A stretch of 23,716 nucleotides of DNA, from assembly GCA_031360885.1 (NCBI GenBank), contig JANMCC010000320.1, positions 1 to 23,716 on the forward strand, given 5' to 3'. The stretch is from Schlegelella_A sp031360885 (GTDB taxonomy: Bacteria; Pseudomonadota; Gammaproteobacteria; Burkholderiales; Burkholderiaceae_C). Below, one piece after another: positions 1 to 6,696 of the stretch. How positions within the stretch are numbered: position 1 is the stretch's first letter; each line of letters opens with the position of its first letter. A program made the position numbers and the translations under genes. The notes under the pieces were generated by a model, which ran no database searches, was not told the DNA's origin, and saw only the letters and a program-made list of their open reading frames with translations.

Positions 1-818
1 CGGCGCCACCGCCACCGCCGCCGCCGCGCCGGCCGCGCATCGGCCTGGCCCTCGGCGGCGGCGCGGCCCGCGGCTTCGCCCACATCGGCGTGATCCAGGC
101 GCTGGAAGAGAGCGGCCTGGCGCCCGACCTCGTCGCCGGCACCTCCGCGGGCAGCCTGGTGGCCGCGCTCTATGCCTCGGGCCGGACCGGCGCCGAGCTC
201 GCCGTGCTCGCCGACTCGATGGACGAGACCGCGTTCGCCGACTGGGCGTACCCCGGCCGCGGCCTGATCCGCGGCGAGGCGCTCGCGAAGTACGTCCGCG
301 ACAAGACCGGCAACCGGCCGATCGAGCAGATGAAGATCCCGCTCGGCATCGCCGCCACCGACCTCGACAGCGGCGAGGGCATCCTGTTCCAGCGCGGCGA
401 CACCGGCACCGCCGTGCGCGCCTCGAGCGCGGTGCCGGCCGTGTTCCAGCCGGTGAAGATCGGCCAGCGCGAGTACGTCGACGGCGGCCTCTCCGCGCCG
501 GTTCCGGTGCATCACGCCCGGGCGATGGGGGCCGAGTTCGTGATCGCGGTCGACATCTCCGCCGTGCCGCAGGGCAACCCGACCAGCGACCTGGCCCGGA
601 TGCTGATGCAGACCTTCTCGATCATGGGCCGCAGCATCAAGGGCTACGAGCTGCGCGACGCCGACCTGGTGCTCACGCCGAAACTGCCGGGCGTCGCCGG
701 CACCGACTTCAGCAGCCGCAAGCCCTCGATCCGCGCCGGCCGCGAGATCGCGCTGGCGAGCATCGCCGAGCTGCGCGAGCGGCTGGCGGCAAAGGGAAGG
801 GCACTATCGCCGGCATGA
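1..818 (+). CDS. Patatin-like phospholipase family protein (RssA-like), 5' partial
   Basis: Patatin-fold serine lipase/esterase, probably acting on phospholipid or acyl ester substrates. The reading frame is open from base 3 to the left edge, so the start lies outside the window. Visible motifs are the glycine-rich oxyanion loop GGGAARG (about bases 54-74), the nucleophile elbow GTSAG with Ser at 144-146, and the dyad Asp in DGGLSAP (about 478-500). The order and spacing are those of the RssA/YchK patatin family. The visible N-terminus carries a proline run then RRPR just before the core, which looks like a linker after an unseen leader or extension. A GTG at base 90 could be miscalled as the start, but it lies downstream of the oxyanion loop and cannot be right. 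The stop overlaps the chrA start by 4 bp (ATGA), implying coupled translation. The substrate cannot be told from sequence. Confidence 0.9.
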   Translation, partial: APPPPPPPRRPRIGLALGGGAARGFAHIGVIQALEESGLAPDLVAGTSAGSLVAALYASGRTGAELAVLADSMDETAFADWAYPGRGLIRGEALAKYVRDKTGNRPIEQMKIPLGIAATDLDSGEGILFQRGDTGTAVRASSAVPAVFQPVKIGQREYVDGGLSAPVPVHHARAMGAEFVIAVDISAVPQGNPTSDLARMLMQTFSIMGRSIKGYELRDADLVLTPKLPGVAGTDFSSRKPSIRAGREIALASIAELRERLAAKGRALSPA

Positions 819-2143
819 GCGTCAGGCCCGAAGCCCCCACCCTGCGCCAGGCCGCGGCCTATTGGCTCCAGCTCGGCTGCATCAGCTTCGGCGGCCCGGC
901 CGGGCAGATCGCGCTGATGCACGAGGAGCTGGTCGAGCGGCGCCGCTGGATCTCCGAGAAGCGCTTCCTCCATGCGCTCAACTACTGCATGGTGCTGCCG
1001 GGCCCGGAGGCGCAGCAGCTCGCGACCTACATCGGCTGGCTGATGCACCGCACCTGGGGCGGGCTGATCGCCGGCGGCCTGTTCGTCCTGCCCTCGCTGC
1101 TGCTGCTGATCGCGCTCTCGTGGGTCTACATGGCGTACGGTAACGTGCCTGTCGTCGCCGGCCTGTTCTACGGCATCAAGCCGGCGGTGACGGCGATCGT
1201 CGTCGCCGCAGCGTGGCGGATCGGCTCGCGCGTGCTGCGCAACGCCTGGCTCTGGGCGATCGCCGTCGCGGCCTTCCTCGCCATCTTCGCCGTCGGCCTG
1301 CCGTTTCCGCTGATCGTCCTCGGCGCCGGGCTCGCCGGCTGGCTGGGAGGGCGCTTCGCGCCGGCGCGATTCGCGGTCGGCGGCGGCCACGGCGCGGCGA
1401 AGAAGCAGACCGGGCCGGCGCTGATCGACGACCAGACGCCCACGCCCGCGCACGCCCGCTTCTCCTGGGCACGCCTGGCCCGGGTGGTCGGCGTCTGCCT
1501 CGCGCTCTGGCTCGCCGCCCTCGGCGGCCTGGCGCTCGTCTTCGGCCGGGACGCGGTGCTGACGCAGATGGGGTGGTTCTTCACCAAGGCGGCGCTCCTC
1601 ACCTTCGGCGGCGCCTACGCGGTGCTGCCCTACGTCTACCAGGGCGCGGTCGAGCAATTCCACTGGCTCACCGCGCCGCAGATGATCGACGGCCTGGCGC
1701 TCGGCGAGACGACGCCGGGCCCGCTGATCATGGTCGTGTCCTTCGTCGGCTTCGTCGGCGGCTGGACGCACGCGCTGTTCGGCGTCGACGCCCGCTTCGT
1801 CGCCGGCGCGGCCGCGGCGGCCGTGGTGACCTTCTTCACCTTCCTGCCGTCGTTCCTCTTCATCCTCGCCGGCGGACCGTTCATCGAGTCGACGCACGGC
1901 AAGCTCGGCTTCACCGCGCCGCTCACCGGCATCACCGCCGCGGTGGTCGGCGTGATCGTCAACCTCGCGGTCTTCTTCGGCTACCACGTGCTCTGGCCCG
2001 AAGGCCTCGCCGGCCGGTTCGACGTGCTCTCGGCGCTGATCGGCGTCGTCGCCGGCATCGCCCTGATCCGCTTCAAGGTCGGCGTCATCCGGGTCGTGCT
2101 CGCCGCCGGCCTCGTGGGCATCGCGGCGACGTTCGCCCAATGA
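815..2143 (+). CDS. chrA: Chromate efflux transporter, CHR family (long form)
   Basis: Inner-membrane chromate transporter of 442 aa, the usual length for two-domain (long-chain) CHR proteins. These export chromate and are known for chromate resistance; a general anion role is possible. The N-terminal CHR domain shows the hallmark GGPAGQ near residue 28 and PGPEAQQLATYIGWL near residue 68. The C-terminal domain repeats the pattern with FGGAYAVLP and GLALGETTPGPLI. Many hydrophobic segments are visible, consistent with about ten membrane helices, plus a charged cytoplasmic loop near residues 185-215. The ATG overlaps the patatin stop (ATGA), and no strong Shine-Dalgarno is needed if coupled. 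No chrB-type regulator lies nearby, so chromate induction is not evident. The stop codon sits directly before a strong hairpin. Confidence 0.93.
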   Translation: MSVRPEAPTLRQAAAYWLQLGCISFGGPAGQIALMHEELVERRRWISEKRFLHALNYCMVLPGPEAQQLATYIGWLMHRTWGGLIAGGLFVLPSLLLLIALSWVYMAYGNVPVVAGLFYGIKPAVTAIVVAAAWRIGSRVLRNAWLWAIAVAAFLAIFAVGLPFPLIVLGAGLAGWLGGRFAPARFAVGGGHGAAKKQTGPALIDDQTPTPAHARFSWARLARVVGVCLALWLAALGGLALVFGRDAVLTQMGWFFTKAALLTFGGAYAVLPYVYQGAVEQFHWLTAPQMIDGLALGETTPGPLIMVVSFVGFVGGWTHALFGVDARFVAGAAAAAVVTFFTFLPSFLFILAGGPFIESTHGKLGFTAPLTGITAAVVGVIVNLAVFFGYHVLWPEGLAGRFDVLSALIGVVAGIALIRFKVGVIRVVLAAGLVGIAATFAQ

Positions 2144-2144
2144 A

Positions 2145-2170
2145 AAAGGCCCGGACGGATCCGGGCCTTT
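2145..2170. terminator. Bidirectional intrinsic terminator between chrA and phasin
   Basis: Perfect 10-bp inverted repeat AAAGGCCCGG / CCGGGCCTTT with a 6-base loop. On the minus strand the stem runs into five T residues, a classic terminator for the phasin transcript. On the plus strand it ends in TTT, adequate for chrA. The A-tract adjoins the chrA TGA. Confidence 0.88.
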
Positions 2171-2175
2171 CTCCA

Positions 2176-2197
2176 TCGCATCGCGGCTGCGATGCGA
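2176..2197. terminator. Second hairpin next to the chrA/phasin terminator
   Basis: Perfect 9-bp inverted repeat TCGCATCGC / GCGATGCGA around a GGCT tetraloop, six bases from the first hairpin. It lacks a good T-tract on either strand, so it may be a back-up pause, an RNA 3'-end stabiliser or a second terminator element. It lies within the 3' untranslated region of the phasin mRNA. Confidence 0.6.
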
Positions 2198-2214
2198 CTG
2201 TCTTCAGCGAAAGC

Positions 2215-2751
2215 TCAGGCCTTCTTCGACTTGGTCGCGCGGACGGCGCTCGTCGACAGGGCCTGGAAGTTCGCGTCGGCGACTTCGGCGGCTTGCTTGC
2301 CGGCCTTCTGCACGCTTTCGAAGGCGTTGTTGGCAGCGGCGACGGCCGACTTCACGAGGGCAACCGCGTTTTCGGTGCCGGCCGGCGCGTTCTTGACGGC
2401 GTTGTCGACGACCGCCATGAACTTCGCTTGCGCGTCGGCGGCGGTCGCTTCGGCGACACGGCCCACTTCGGCGCCGGTCGAGGCGGCGATTTCGTACACC
2501 AGGCGGCCATAGGAGGCGGCCTTCTCGGCGGCGGGCTGGAGCAGGCCGGCTTGCAGGGCCATCAGCTCTTGCGCGTCCTTGACCGACAGGGCGGCCTGGA
2601 TCGTCGCCGAGGCTTCGGTCAGCGCGGTCTTGGCAGCTTGCGTGTTCAGCTCGATCAGCTTCTCGACGCCTTCGAAGGCGAGGCCGGAAAGGCCGAAGAA
2701 GGTTTCGATGTTGGCCTTGTGGGCGGAAACGATTTGTTCAGCGGTCATCAT
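2215..2751 (-). CDS. phaP: Phasin family protein (polyhydroxyalkanoate granule protein)
   Basis: Amphipathic, Ala/Lys/Glu-rich helical protein of 178 aa that coats polyhydroxyalkanoate granules in the cytoplasm. It closely follows the Ralstonia PhaP1 pattern: an N-terminal TAEQIVSAHKANIETFFGLS-type segment, FEGVEKLIELN near residue 27, then KDAQELMALQ, NAPAGTEN and a FESVQKAGKQAAEVA-type segment before a Lys-rich tail. There are no Cys residues and no signal peptide. The start is the first of two adjacent ATGs; an AGGAG (2759-2763 on the opposite strand) lies 7 bases upstream. The gene is monocistronic, with its own promoter and terminator. No PHA synthase or phaR gene is in the window. The family call is strong; which PhaP paralogue it is cannot be told. 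Confidence 0.93.
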   Translation of the reverse strand: MMTAEQIVSAHKANIETFFGLSGLAFEGVEKLIELNTQAAKTALTEASATIQAALSVKDAQELMALQAGLLQPAAEKAASYGRLVYEIAASTGAEVGRVAEATAADAQAKFMAVVDNAVKNAPAGTENAVALVKSAVAAANNAFESVQKAGKQAAEVADANFQALSTSAVRATKSKKA

Positions 2752-2801
2752 GAGGGGTCTCCTGGAATGAATCGGGTGGGGCAGTGCAGATCAGTGATTT
2801 A

Positions 2802-2816
2802 TGTTGCAGTGCAACA
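2802..2816. promoter_or_regulatory. Palindromic operator candidate (PhaR-like) at the phasin transcription start
   Basis: Perfect palindrome TGTTGCA-G-TGCAACA with 7-bp arms, placed just downstream of the predicted start point. A second copy of its core, GCAGTGCA, occurs at 2781-2788, 25 bases away from the copy at 2806-2813. PhaR repressors of PHA-producing bacteria are known to bind TGC/GCA-rich repeats at phasin promoters. Assigning this site to PhaR is inference. Confidence 0.55.
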
Positions 2817-2823
2817 AGAACGA

Positions 2824-2851
2824 AGTATAGAGGTAAACCCGAGGCTTGCAA
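2824..2851 (-). promoter_or_regulatory. Sigma-70-type promoter of the phasin gene
   Basis: Reading the minus strand, a -35 element TTGCAA (2846-2851) is followed by a 16-base spacer and a -10 element TATACT (2824-2829), which matches TATAAT at five of six positions. Transcription would begin near 2817, leaving a leader of about 65 bases before the phasin ATG. This fits a strongly expressed phasin gene. Confidence 0.65.
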
Positions 2852-2938
2852 GCGTTTTATGCTGCGACGCACCACTTTAGTCGGGAGCCTCTATTTCCGG
2901 CCCGCGGGGGGCGGCTCCGGCCGGCTCGTAGCGGCGCG

Positions 2939-3883
2939 ATGAAGGCCTTCCACGCCGACCGGCAGCCGCTCGCCCTGCCGCCGGGGCACAGCTTTCCCGC
3001 GACCAAGTACCGGCGCCTGCGTATGCGGGTCGAGGCCTGGCCGGAGCTCGACGTCCGCGAAGCCGAGCCGGCCGGCGACGAGCTCCTCGTCCTCGCCCAC
3101 GAGCCCCGCTACGTGCAGGCGGTCGCCGGCAACGGGCTGAGCGCGGCCGAGCAGCGGGCGATCGGCTTTCCCTGGAGCGAAGCGATGGTCGAGCGCGCAC
3201 GCCGCTCGGTCGGCGCCACCCTCGCCGCGGCGCGCGCCGCGCGGGTCGAGGGCGTGGCCGCCAACCTCGCCGGCGGCACTCACCACGCGAGCGCCGGCCG
3301 CGGCAGCGGCTACTGCGTCTTCAACGACGTCGCGGTCGCGGCGCGCGCGCTCCAGGCCGAGGCGGGCAGGGCGGCGGAGGACGGCACGGCGCTGCCGCGC
3401 ATCGTCGTCATCGACCTCGACGTTCACCAGGGCGACGGCACCGCCGCCATCTTCGCCGGCGACGACAGCGTGTTCACGCTCTCGCTGCACGGCGAGAAGA
3501 ACTTTCCGTTCCGCAAGGCGGCGAGCGACCTCGACGTCGGCCTGGCCGACGGCTGCGGCGACGCCGACTACCTCGCCGCCCTCGACGCCGCGCTGGCCAC
3601 GGTGTGGCGCGCGCACGCGGCCCGGCCGTTCGCGCTCGCCTTCTACCTGGCCGGCGCCGACCCGCACGAAGGCGACCGGCTCGGCCGCCTGAAGCTGAGC
3701 GCGGCCGGCCTGCTCGAGCGCGACGTGCGGGTCCTCGCTGCGCTGCGCGAACGCCGCATTCCGGTCGCGCTGTCGATGGCGGGCGGCTACGGTCACGACA
3801 TCGAGGTCACTGTCGCGATCCAGGCGGCGACGATCCGGGCCGCCATCGATTCCTGGCAAGGATGGAAGAATGCCCGCCCATGA
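2939..3883 (+). CDS. Histone deacetylase family protein (Zn-dependent amidohydrolase)
   Basis: Arginase/deacetylase-fold enzyme of 314 aa. Bacterial members remove acyl groups from small amides such as acetylpolyamines, or from acyl-lysine. Motifs with residue numbers from the chosen start: catalytic His pair GGTHHA (H115, H116), zinc ligands in DLDVHQGDG (D161, H163), the third zinc ligand in GADPHEGDRLG (D241) and the Gly-Gly-Tyr loop MAGGYG (Y284). All active-site positions are intact. I chose the ATG at 2939 because the family begins with MKAF, the hydrophobic start of the fold. An in-frame ATG at 2846 adds 31 residues that do not look like the family and run into the phasin promoter region. 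The Shine-Dalgarno is weak. It overlaps the thioesterase gene by 4 bp and appears to lead an operon. The substrate is unknown. Confidence 0.9.
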   Translation: MKAFHADRQPLALPPGHSFPATKYRRLRMRVEAWPELDVREAEPAGDELLVLAHEPRYVQAVAGNGLSAAEQRAIGFPWSEAMVERARRSVGATLAAARAARVEGVAANLAGGTHHASAGRGSGYCVFNDVAVAARALQAEAGRAAEDGTALPRIVVIDLDVHQGDGTAAIFAGDDSVFTLSLHGEKNFPFRKAASDLDVGLADGCGDADYLAALDAALATVWRAHAARPFALAFYLAGADPHEGDRLGRLKLSAAGLLERDVRVLAALRERRIPVALSMAGGYGHDIEVTVAIQAATIRAAIDSWQGWKNARP

Positions 3884-4353
3884 GCGACAGAGAACGAGGC
3901 GCCTCGAACGAGGCCGCCGCCCTCGACCGGACGCAGCCGCTGCCGCGCGCCGCCTACCGCCGGTTCGTCCCGCTCGCCACCCGCTGGCTCGACAACGACG
4001 CCTACGGCCACATCAACAACGTCGTCTACTACGCGCTGTTCGACACCGCCATCAACGGCCTGCTGATCGAGGCCGGCGCGCTCGACGTCGCCGCCGGCGA
4101 GGTGATCGGCTTCGTCGTCGAGACGCGCTGCACCTACTTCTCGCCGCTCGCCTTTCCGCAGGCGCTCGAGGCCGGCATCCGGGTCGGCCGGATCGGCGGC
4201 TCGAGCGTGCGCTACGAGATCGGCATCTTCGCCGCCGGCGCCGCCGAAACCGCGGCGCGCGGCCATTTCATCCATGTCTACGTCGATCGTGCGACGCAGC
4301 GGCCGGTCGCCCTGCCCGAGCGTCTGCTGAAGGTCGTCAAGGAGCTTGCGTGA
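3880..4353 (+). CDS. Acyl-CoA thioesterase, 4HBT hot-dog family
   Basis: Hot-dog-fold thioesterase of 157 aa, similar to YbgC/4-hydroxybenzoyl-CoA thioesterases, which hydrolyse acyl-CoA in the cytoplasm. The family signature is DNDAYGHINNVVYY with catalytic Asp about D40 and the G-H-x-N segment at 43-46. A following segment (about residues 78-105) is typical of the central strand region. The first 25 residues are a charged extension before the domain. The ATG overlaps the preceding stop (ATGA) and the stop overlaps the next GTG. Chain-length preference cannot be read from sequence. Next to a deacylase and a 2-hydroxyacid dehydrogenase, a role in acyl or organic acid catabolism is plausible but unproven. 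Confidence 0.9.
   Translation: MSDRERGASNEAAALDRTQPLPRAAYRRFVPLATRWLDNDAYGHINNVVYYALFDTAINGLLIEAGALDVAAGEVIGFVVETRCTYFSPLAFPQALEAGIRVGRIGGSSVRYEIGIFAAGAAETAARGHFIHVYVDRATQRPVALPERLLKVVKELA
4339..4344 (+). promoter_or_regulatory. Shine-Dalgarno AAGGAG fixing a GTG start
   Basis: AAGGAG lies 5 bases ahead of the GTG at 4350 and inside the 3' end of the thioesterase gene. It supports GTG rather than any downstream ATG as the nitroreductase start. Confidence 0.75.
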
Positions 4354-5063
4354 GCAGCACTGAACCCGTCCCCGTGCTCGACGTCGAGGAGGCGATCGCC
4401 TCGCGCCGCTCGATTCGCGCCTTCCTGCCGAAGCCGGTGCCGCGCGAGCTGCTCGAGCGGGTGCTTTCGGTCGCCGCGCGCGCGCCCTCGGGCACCAACA
4501 CCCAGCCGTGGAACGTCTATGTGCTGACGGGCGCGGCCAAGGAGGCGCTGTCGCAGCGCATCATCGCCGCCTACGACGACCCCGAGCAGCGCGCGGCCCA
4601 CACCGAGGAATACGACTACTACCCGGCCCAGTGGAAGTCGCCGTTCATCGATCGCAGGCGAAAGGTCGGCTGGGACCTCTACGGCCTGCTCGACATCGCC
4701 AAGACCGACAAGGCGCGGATGCACCACCAGCACTCGCGCAACTACCGCTTCTTCGACGCGCCGGTCGGCCTGATGTTCACGATCGACCGGATCATGGGGC
4801 AGGGGAGCTGGCTCGACTTCGGCATGTTCCTGCAGAGCGTGATGGTCACCGCCCGAGGCTTCGGCCTCGACACCTGCCCCCAGGCGGCGTGGACGCCGTT
4901 TCACCGCATCATCATGCCGGCGATCGGCGCGCCGGCGAACGAGCAGCTCGTCTGCGGCATGGCGCTCGGCTACCGCGATCCCGATGCGATCGAGAACACG
5001 CTGGTCACCGAGCGCGAGCCGGTGGCCAACTTCGTCAAGTACGTCGAGAGAGTCTCACCATGA
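4350..5063 (+). CDS. Nitroreductase family protein (FMN-dependent)
   Basis: Flavin oxidoreductase of 237 aa, within the usual range for the family; members reduce nitro groups, quinones or enones using NAD(P)H. FMN-binding features visible are RRSIRAF (19-25) and APSGTNTQPW (45-54). A C-terminal GMALGYRD segment contacts flavin in homologues. The central HHQHSRNYRFF and APVGLMFTIDR segments are typical of the 'nitroreductase, 4-nitrophenol/NfnB-like' branch. It starts with GTG, overlapping the thioesterase stop (GTGA), and has a good Shine-Dalgarno. It ends in a 4-bp overlap with the dehydrogenase gene. The physiological substrate is unknown. Confidence 0.9.
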   Translation: MSSTEPVPVLDVEEAIASRRSIRAFLPKPVPRELLERVLSVAARAPSGTNTQPWNVYVLTGAAKEALSQRIIAAYDDPEQRAAHTEEYDYYPAQWKSPFIDRRRKVGWDLYGLLDIAKTDKARMHHQHSRNYRFFDAPVGLMFTIDRIMGQGSWLDFGMFLQSVMVTARGFGLDTCPQAAWTPFHRIIMPAIGAPANEQLVCGMALGYRDPDAIENTLVTEREPVANFVKYVERVSP

Positions 5064-6060
5064 AGCCGGCGATCCTCGTCTGTCGCCGGATCTTCGCCGA
5101 GACGCTCGAGCGCCTGCGCGAGCACTTCGAGGTCGAGGCCAACGACGCCGACATCGTCTGGAGCCGCGACGAGCTGATCGCCCGGCTGCAGGGCAAGTCG
5201 GGCGCCTTCCTCACCGGCACGCAGCCGATCGACGCCACCCTGCTCGACGCCTGTCCGGGCCTGCGCGCGGTCTGCAGCATGGCCGTCGGCTACAACAACA
5301 TCGACGTGCCGGCCTGCACCGCGCGTGGCGTGCTCGTCTCCAACGCGCCCGACGTGCTGACCGAAACTCCGCCGACTTCGGCTTCGCGCTGATGATGGCG
5401 ACCGCCCGGCGCATCGCCGAGAGCGAGCATTTCCTGCGCCGCGGCGAGTGGACGAAGTGGTCGGTCGACCTGTTCGCCGGCGCCGACGTGCACGGCGCCA
5501 CGCTCGGCATCCTCGGCATGGGCCGGATCGGCCGGGCGATCGCGCGCCGTGGCGCGCGCGGCTTCGCCATGCCGGTCGTCTATCACAACCGCTCGCGCCT
5601 CGATCCCGCGGTCGAGGCCGAGCTGGGCGCGCGCTGGCTGACGAAGGAAGAGCTGCTCGCGACCGCCGATCACCTCGTCATCGTCGTGCCGTACTCGGCC
5701 GAGTCGCATCACCTCGTCGGCGAGGCCGAGCTGAAGCGGATGAAGCCGACTGCGACGCTCACCAACATCGCCCGCGGCGGCATCGTCGACGACCGGGCGC
5801 TCGCCGCGGCGCTGCGCGCAGGCACGATCGCCGCCGCCGGGCTCGACGTGTTCGAAGGCGAGCCGGCGGTCCATCCCGACCTGCTCACCGTGGCCAACGT
5901 CGTGCTCACGCCGCACATCGCCAGCGCCAGCCTGCCGACCCGGCGGGCGATGGCCGAGCTCGCCGCCGACAACCTCATCGCCGCGCTCGACAGCCGCCCC
6001 GGCGCGCCGCCGCCGCCGACGGCGCTCAATCCCGAGGTGCTCGGCGAGCGCCGACTGTAG
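5060..6060 (+). pseudogene. D-2-hydroxyacid dehydrogenase (GyaR/GhrB-like) with a 1-base frameshift
   Basis: NAD(P)-dependent 2-hydroxyacid dehydrogenase, glyoxylate/hydroxypyruvate or 2-ketogluconate reductase type. The start at 5060 overlaps the nitroreductase stop (ATGA). The first frame encodes the N-terminal substrate domain, including VGYNNIDVPAC and SNAPDVLTET, then reads into a stop at 5390-5392. The remainder continues in the +1-offset frame from about 5369: ADFGFALMMATARR, the nucleotide loop GMGRIGRAIA, catalytic Arg in NIARGGIVDD, Glu in FEGEP and His in TPHIASAS. Homologues read T-E-T-T-A-D-F-G across this point, so one base is missing at about 5366-5370. With it restored the product is about 333 aa, full length for the family. 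This is either a real recent mutation or a sequencing/assembly error. As written, it would give a 110-residue fragment without the NAD domain. Confidence 0.88.
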
Positions 6061-6067
6061 GATCGAA

Positions 6068-6093
6068 CCGACAAGGGCCGCCGACAAGGGCCG
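6068..6093 (+). repeat. 13-bp perfect tandem duplication
   Basis: CCGACAAGGGCCG occurs twice head to tail in the gap between the dehydrogenase and PPOX genes. It is directly followed by a short inverted repeat AGGAG-GGGC-CTCCT (6096-6109). It could be a chance slippage product or part of a small regulatory or transcript-end structure. No function is assigned. Confidence 0.7.
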
Positions 6094-6168
6094 ATAGGAG
6101 GGGCCTCCTGCCGGCAACAGAATCCCGGACAAGCCCTCACTCGTTTGCGCTGCGCCGCACCCCGACCC

Positions 6169-6696
6169 ATGAAGATCGAACCCCAGGCCACCCCCGATCT
6201 CGTCCGCCTTTGCGAGCTGATCGCCGGCATGCCGGTGGCGATGCTCACTTCCGCCTGCGACGACGGCGCGCTCGTCAGCTGCCCGGTGGAAGCGCTCGAG
6301 ATGGACGCCGAGGGCGCGCTCTGGTTCTTCACCGACCTTCGCTTGGACCTCGCCGAACGGCTGCGGGTCCTCAATCTCAGCTTCGTCGGCGAAGCGCGCG
6401 GCACCTACGTCTCGCTCTCGGGCCGTGGCGAGATCGCCAAGGACGCGGTGCGGATCGAGCGCCTCTGGACGCCGCTGCACCGCGCCGCCTTCCCCGACGG
6501 GCCGGCATCGCGCCATCTCGCGCTGCTCAAGGTGGTGCCCGAGAAGGCCGAGTTCTGGGACGCGCCGAACAGCCGCACCGTGCGCCTGCTTGCCCGGGCC
6601 GCCTCCGCCTTCTCCGGATTGCCGGTCGGCCGCGCCGAGCACGACGTCCTGACCGATTTGTCACTGCCCGCGGCGGGCACGGCCTGGGCTGGATGA
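6169..6696 (+). CDS. Pyridoxamine 5'-phosphate oxidase-like (general stress protein 26 family) flavin protein
   Basis: Split-barrel flavin-binding protein of 175 aa. The N-terminal half has the pattern of the PPOX 'general stress protein 26' group: LIAGMPVAMLTS, then SCPVEALEMDAEGALWFFTD (about residues 39-58) and, near residue 85, YVSLSGRGEI. Members bind FMN or F420-like flavins or haem and serve poorly defined stress or redox roles. The start at 6169 gives MKIEPQ, a good fit to the family. A TTG at 6145 would add eight residues and is less likely. No strong Shine-Dalgarno is visible. The stop overlaps the asmA ATG by 4 bp. This gene is separated from the upstream operon by 108 bp, so it may have its own promoter, but none is obvious. 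Confidence 0.82.
   Translation: MKIEPQATPDLVRLCELIAGMPVAMLTSACDDGALVSCPVEALEMDAEGALWFFTDLRLDLAERLRVLNLSFVGEARGTYVSLSGRGEIAKDAVRIERLWTPLHRAAFPDGPASRHLALLKVVPEKAEFWDAPNSRTVRLLARAASAFSGLPVGRAEHDVLTDLSLPAAGTAWAG

Noticed and set aside
644..2176. Long minus-strand open frame opposite chrA
   Set aside because: Asp/Glu/Arg-rich composition typical of an antisense shadow; chrA motifs on the plus strand are intact.
2804..2831. Plus-strand promoter for the deacetylase (TTGCAG with TATAGA)
   Set aside because: The -35 matches only three of six bases and the -10 is imperfect; it overlaps the better minus-strand phasin promoter.
2846..2938. Upstream ATG giving a 31-residue extension of the deacetylase
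   Set aside because: The extension does not resemble the family, and it overlaps the phasin promoter region; the family start MKAF at 2939 fits better.
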